This document shows positions 18,572 through 20,921 of a stretch of DNA of 20,921 nt, piece by piece. The first letter of the stretch is position 1; each line of letters starts with the position of its first letter. The stretch is taken from the NCBI GenBank assembly GCA_015501595.1, contig JADNRX010000831.1, forward strand, positions 1-20,921, written 5' to 3'. Made by a program: the position numbers and the translations under genes. This DNA is from Hymenopellis radicata (Eukaryota; Basidiomycota; Agaricomycetes; Agaricales; Physalacriaceae). The notes beneath the pieces were generated by a model, which saw only the letters and a list, made by a program, of their open reading frames with translations, had not been told where the DNA came from and did no database searches.

Positions 18572-18643
18572 CCGGCGATCCTTCCGCGCTACGACTCCGA
18601 GGACCGTCCTAAACCCAGCACGATCTTTGGTTTGTTGGCCAAG

Positions 18644-18817
18644 CCGCTATATGCAATGGTGCCTTGCAGAAGGCTCAAGGGTGTCGGTTGAAGCAGAGCG
18701 TTGGCGGATATATCGTGCGTAATGCTATCTACTTCTCGCCGAACATCATCTGACATTTTGCTCAGTGTTGCTTGGACATGAACCCAAGTCAAGCGCGCGC
18801 TGAGGCGAAGCGCGTTC
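18644..18817. other. Intergenic, beyond the duplication edge
   Basis: Similarity to locus 1 ends at TTGGCCAAG near 18643. I see no gene here. Confidence 0.4.
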
Positions 18818-19347
18818 TCTGCACCCAGATTACCCGAGCCCAATTACTCGCAAGGAACCTACGCGACACAGACCGACCGTCATGTCGGCTCTGTTGTATA
18901 CCGTCTCACCAAGATGAATCCTGGTCAGGTCTTTGTCGTCGCACCAGTCAACATCGCTGTCCGCATCAGTACCGCATCACTCCTTAAAGTCGTTCGCGAG
19001 CGGGTCACCGCCCACTCAATTACAATCTCGCGTACTTGGCGCCGTACCATCAGGTGGACAATAGTATGATGCGCGTGGAGCTGCAGGAACTCATCCGGCT
19101 CGAGACGGAGCAGGGTGGGCAGAGCAGCAATGACCAGGAGAAGGTTAGATCCAAAGCTGAACACACTCGTTCAGGATGGCAGGCGTCTGGTGAGTTTCTC
19201 CCTTTTTGAATGGCTATTCTTAACTTCAACTCATACTTCCTTCGCGTAGTAAATCGGGCCCCATGCGCGGACTTCGCTGTTCTACCAAGACCTTTCAAAA
19301 TACCGTCGTCGCGACAGAACTGCTCAGAAAAGGACACGGACGTTTAA
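18818..19347 (+). pseudogene. Coding-like stretch with one intron, unknown protein
   Basis: From about 18818 the plus strand is open to a TGA at 19067-19069, with protein-like content (for example NYSQGTYATQTDRHVGS and TKMNPGQVFVVAPVN). From about 19018 another frame takes over (NYNLAYLAPYHQVDNSMM) and runs to a canonical GTGAGT donor at 19190. It continues in frame after a CGCGTAG acceptor at 19249 to a TAA at 19345-19347. The change of frame near 19020 has no splice signals and suggests a 1-base lesion. I do not recognise the family and no start could be fixed. It may be one decayed gene, or part of one continuing to the right. Confidence 0.35.
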
Positions 19348-19469
19348 TGGCCGGTTCTTGGACTAGAGGAGATTTGCGCGGCAGCCTCTTCCTCGACAGG
19401 TGTGTGTTTTGTCCCTTGAACGTTACCCCAGTCTGCTGAAGGAGCGTTAAGAATAAGAGGCGTCGAACG

Positions 19470-20921
19470 TGGAAAACGCAGGTTTTTCAAATCTAGATTG
19501 GCGACTATATTCTCAGCTGTATGCAGTCCAACGTGTCAGCGAAGAAGAACCTCCACCGGGAGAATTCGAGAGCGCTAGCGTGCACGCCTTGCTACCAGTG
19601 GGTCGGGATCTAGCCAAGGACAGGCTGGTCATTCTGGGAAGGAACGAAGGACGGTACGTACCATTCTCCCGCGAGCTTTCCACTACACCATTCTTACCGT
19701 CGTTATAGATACGCACCGTTCATCCCGTCCAGTTCACGGGCTTACGACTTCTTCAAGCGACTTTCGCCCGCTAGTCCCATCCCCAAGCGACTCGACTGCA
19801 TGAAGATTTGGACTTGAATGGTAAGTAGACCTCGTTTTGTTCACGCCTCTACTAATTCCTCCGCCAGGTCTGTCCATGTAGCCTGCGACGTTCGGGATAC
19901 GCACAACTTTCCCATTTGGCTTCGCGCCGGTGGGAGTGATGGATGACAACGCTGCTACTCTGGACGATAGCCCACGTTGAACAAATTCGACACGCTTCTT
20001 TTCCTTGGACAACCGCGACCCACGCGCGCCGCTCCATGTGTAGTTATGCTCGCTCGTTGGCGGACGACACTTCGGCGGGGTACGGGCGCTACGTCGGGAT
20101 TATGACTCCGACCTGGAAATCCTTCGGTCTTTTGAAGGATGGCACCTTGGAGCCGCTGTATTCCAAGTATGGAACCTGTCGTTGGCCTCGTCATGCTGCG
20201 GTGGGACTTTTAAATTCGACTCATTTCTTCAAAAGCTGATTTCATCGTCTAGACTAGTTCCCGAGGCTGAAGATAGCGCAGACTCGGACGAATGCCACCA
20301 CAGCATGGAGAATATGCTATCGTTGTCGTCGCGCAAATCGCGCCGGACCCGCCAGATGTGGCGCGATTCATGGGCGGGGAAAATTCTCAAGTCGAACGCG
20401 AACGATGGAATGTGTGGACAGACTATATTAATGTGAAGCCTCTCGCTTAACATGGGGGCATCGTGGCTCTCCCGTCACGTCATGGTGAGGTCTTCAATTT
20501 CGAGTCTGGTTTTGCCCAATTGATTTTTCTGAAGGTTAGACTATTGTCGACGTCGGACTAGATGCGAGGACGACTTTGATAAGTCCTGGTGAGTCTTTTA
20601 GAACGTCTGTTAACATTGAGTTGATCCTAACCTCGTCATCTCAACAGACTCTGACCGAAGTTAGATGGGATGTCGGTAGCCGTGCGTTCAAGCTCGACGC
20701 TGTGTACGCCATAGCTATCACTGGATACGTAGTTTGCCGGTAGTGTACGCAGTATTGCCTACAACTTGAATATGCATTTCATAGTAGGCGTCTCTCCTTT
20801 GCTTGTATTATCTCCTACTGACGACTTTCCGTAGTTTACAAGCACAGAAGTATTACCCTCAAGAACGTCAACCAGCCTACCCACCTCCGCCCTTTCAAGA
20901 CGACGCCGACGGTCTTCTCCT
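19470..20921 (+). pseudogene. Multi-exon coding-like region, unknown, runs off the window
   Basis: The first exon-like part, about 19470-19653, encodes EFESASVHALLPVGRDLAKD and joins in frame across a 55-bp intron (GTACGT at 19654, TTATAG ending 19708) to a second part (RYAPFIPSSSRAYDFFKRL). Further intron-like signals follow: GTAAGT near 19820, GTGAGG near 20484, GTGAGT near 20590. Coding-like stretches lie between them, such as IAPDPPDVARFMGGENSQVE near 20340-20400 and VDVGLDARTTLIS near 20547. Near 20860 a run such as ITLKNVNQPTHLRPFKTT continues to the window edge. Several joins need frame changes or cross stops, so either the gene is decayed or I have missed introns. No ATG is evident and the family is not recognised. 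Confidence 0.35.

Larger units (their letters stand above)
17149..18643 (-). repeat. Duplicated block C, copy 2 (inverted relative to locus 1)
   Basis: The reverse complement of this block aligns to 9162-10640. It begins a few bases before the small-gene ATG, so the small gene's promoter is absent here. It contains the small-gene pseudogene, the tRNA-like pair and an inserted transposon at 18229-18563. Confidence 0.9.

Overview
The window looks like nuclear DNA of a filamentous basidiomycete, probably an Agaricomycete. The recognisable genes are split by many introns of about 45-60 bp with GT...AG ends (GTGCGT, GTACGT, GTTCGT donors; TAG or CAG acceptors). Promoters carry TATA boxes and pyrimidine-rich leaders, and coding exons are rich in G/C at third positions. 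There is no bacterial gene organisation. It is a gene-poor, rearranged region dominated by one segmental duplication and its decay.

Layout. Positions 1-2700 hold no convincing complete gene, only a few exon-like fragments on the minus strand. At 2749-3369 there is an intact, intronless plus-strand gene for a 206-residue acidic/basic, serine-rich protein with a clear TATA box. From about 4500 to 10640 lies locus 1: a ten-exon GH31 alpha-xylosidase gene (6143-9014), a tRNA-like element (9388-9462, minus) facing a half copy, and a minus-strand gene for a small secreted cysteine-rich protein (10637 leftward). From about 10640 to 14060 is unique, mostly non-coding DNA; it contains a near-identical inverted copy of the small gene's TATA box and leader (11742-11822) with no gene behind it, and one exon-like fragment (13843-13960, minus).

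From about 14064 to 18643 lies locus 2, a decayed second copy of locus 1. The GH31 portion is in the same direction, but the two flanking blocks (left flank; small gene plus tRNA-like block) are each inverted relative to locus 1. The second GH31 copy has stops, frameshifts, a deletion of about 290 bp and loss of the acid/base region, and is cut off where it meets the inverted small-gene pseudogene. A 335-bp non-autonomous DNA transposon with 19-bp terminal inverted repeats and a perfect 8-bp target duplication (hAT type) sits in locus 2; locus 1 preserves the empty site. From 18643 to the end are exon-like stretches of unidentified, apparently degraded genes.

Functionally, the GH31 protein would remove alpha-xylosyl residues from xyloglucan oligosaccharides. 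The small protein has a signal peptide, a Kex2-type KR site and a cysteine-rich mature part of unknown function. They are convergent neighbours in locus 1; a shared role is only conjecture. Even the better copies carry lesions: two apparent 1-base losses in GH31 copy 1, and a very recent frameshifting internal tandem duplication in the small gene. These should be checked against reads before the genes are called functional.
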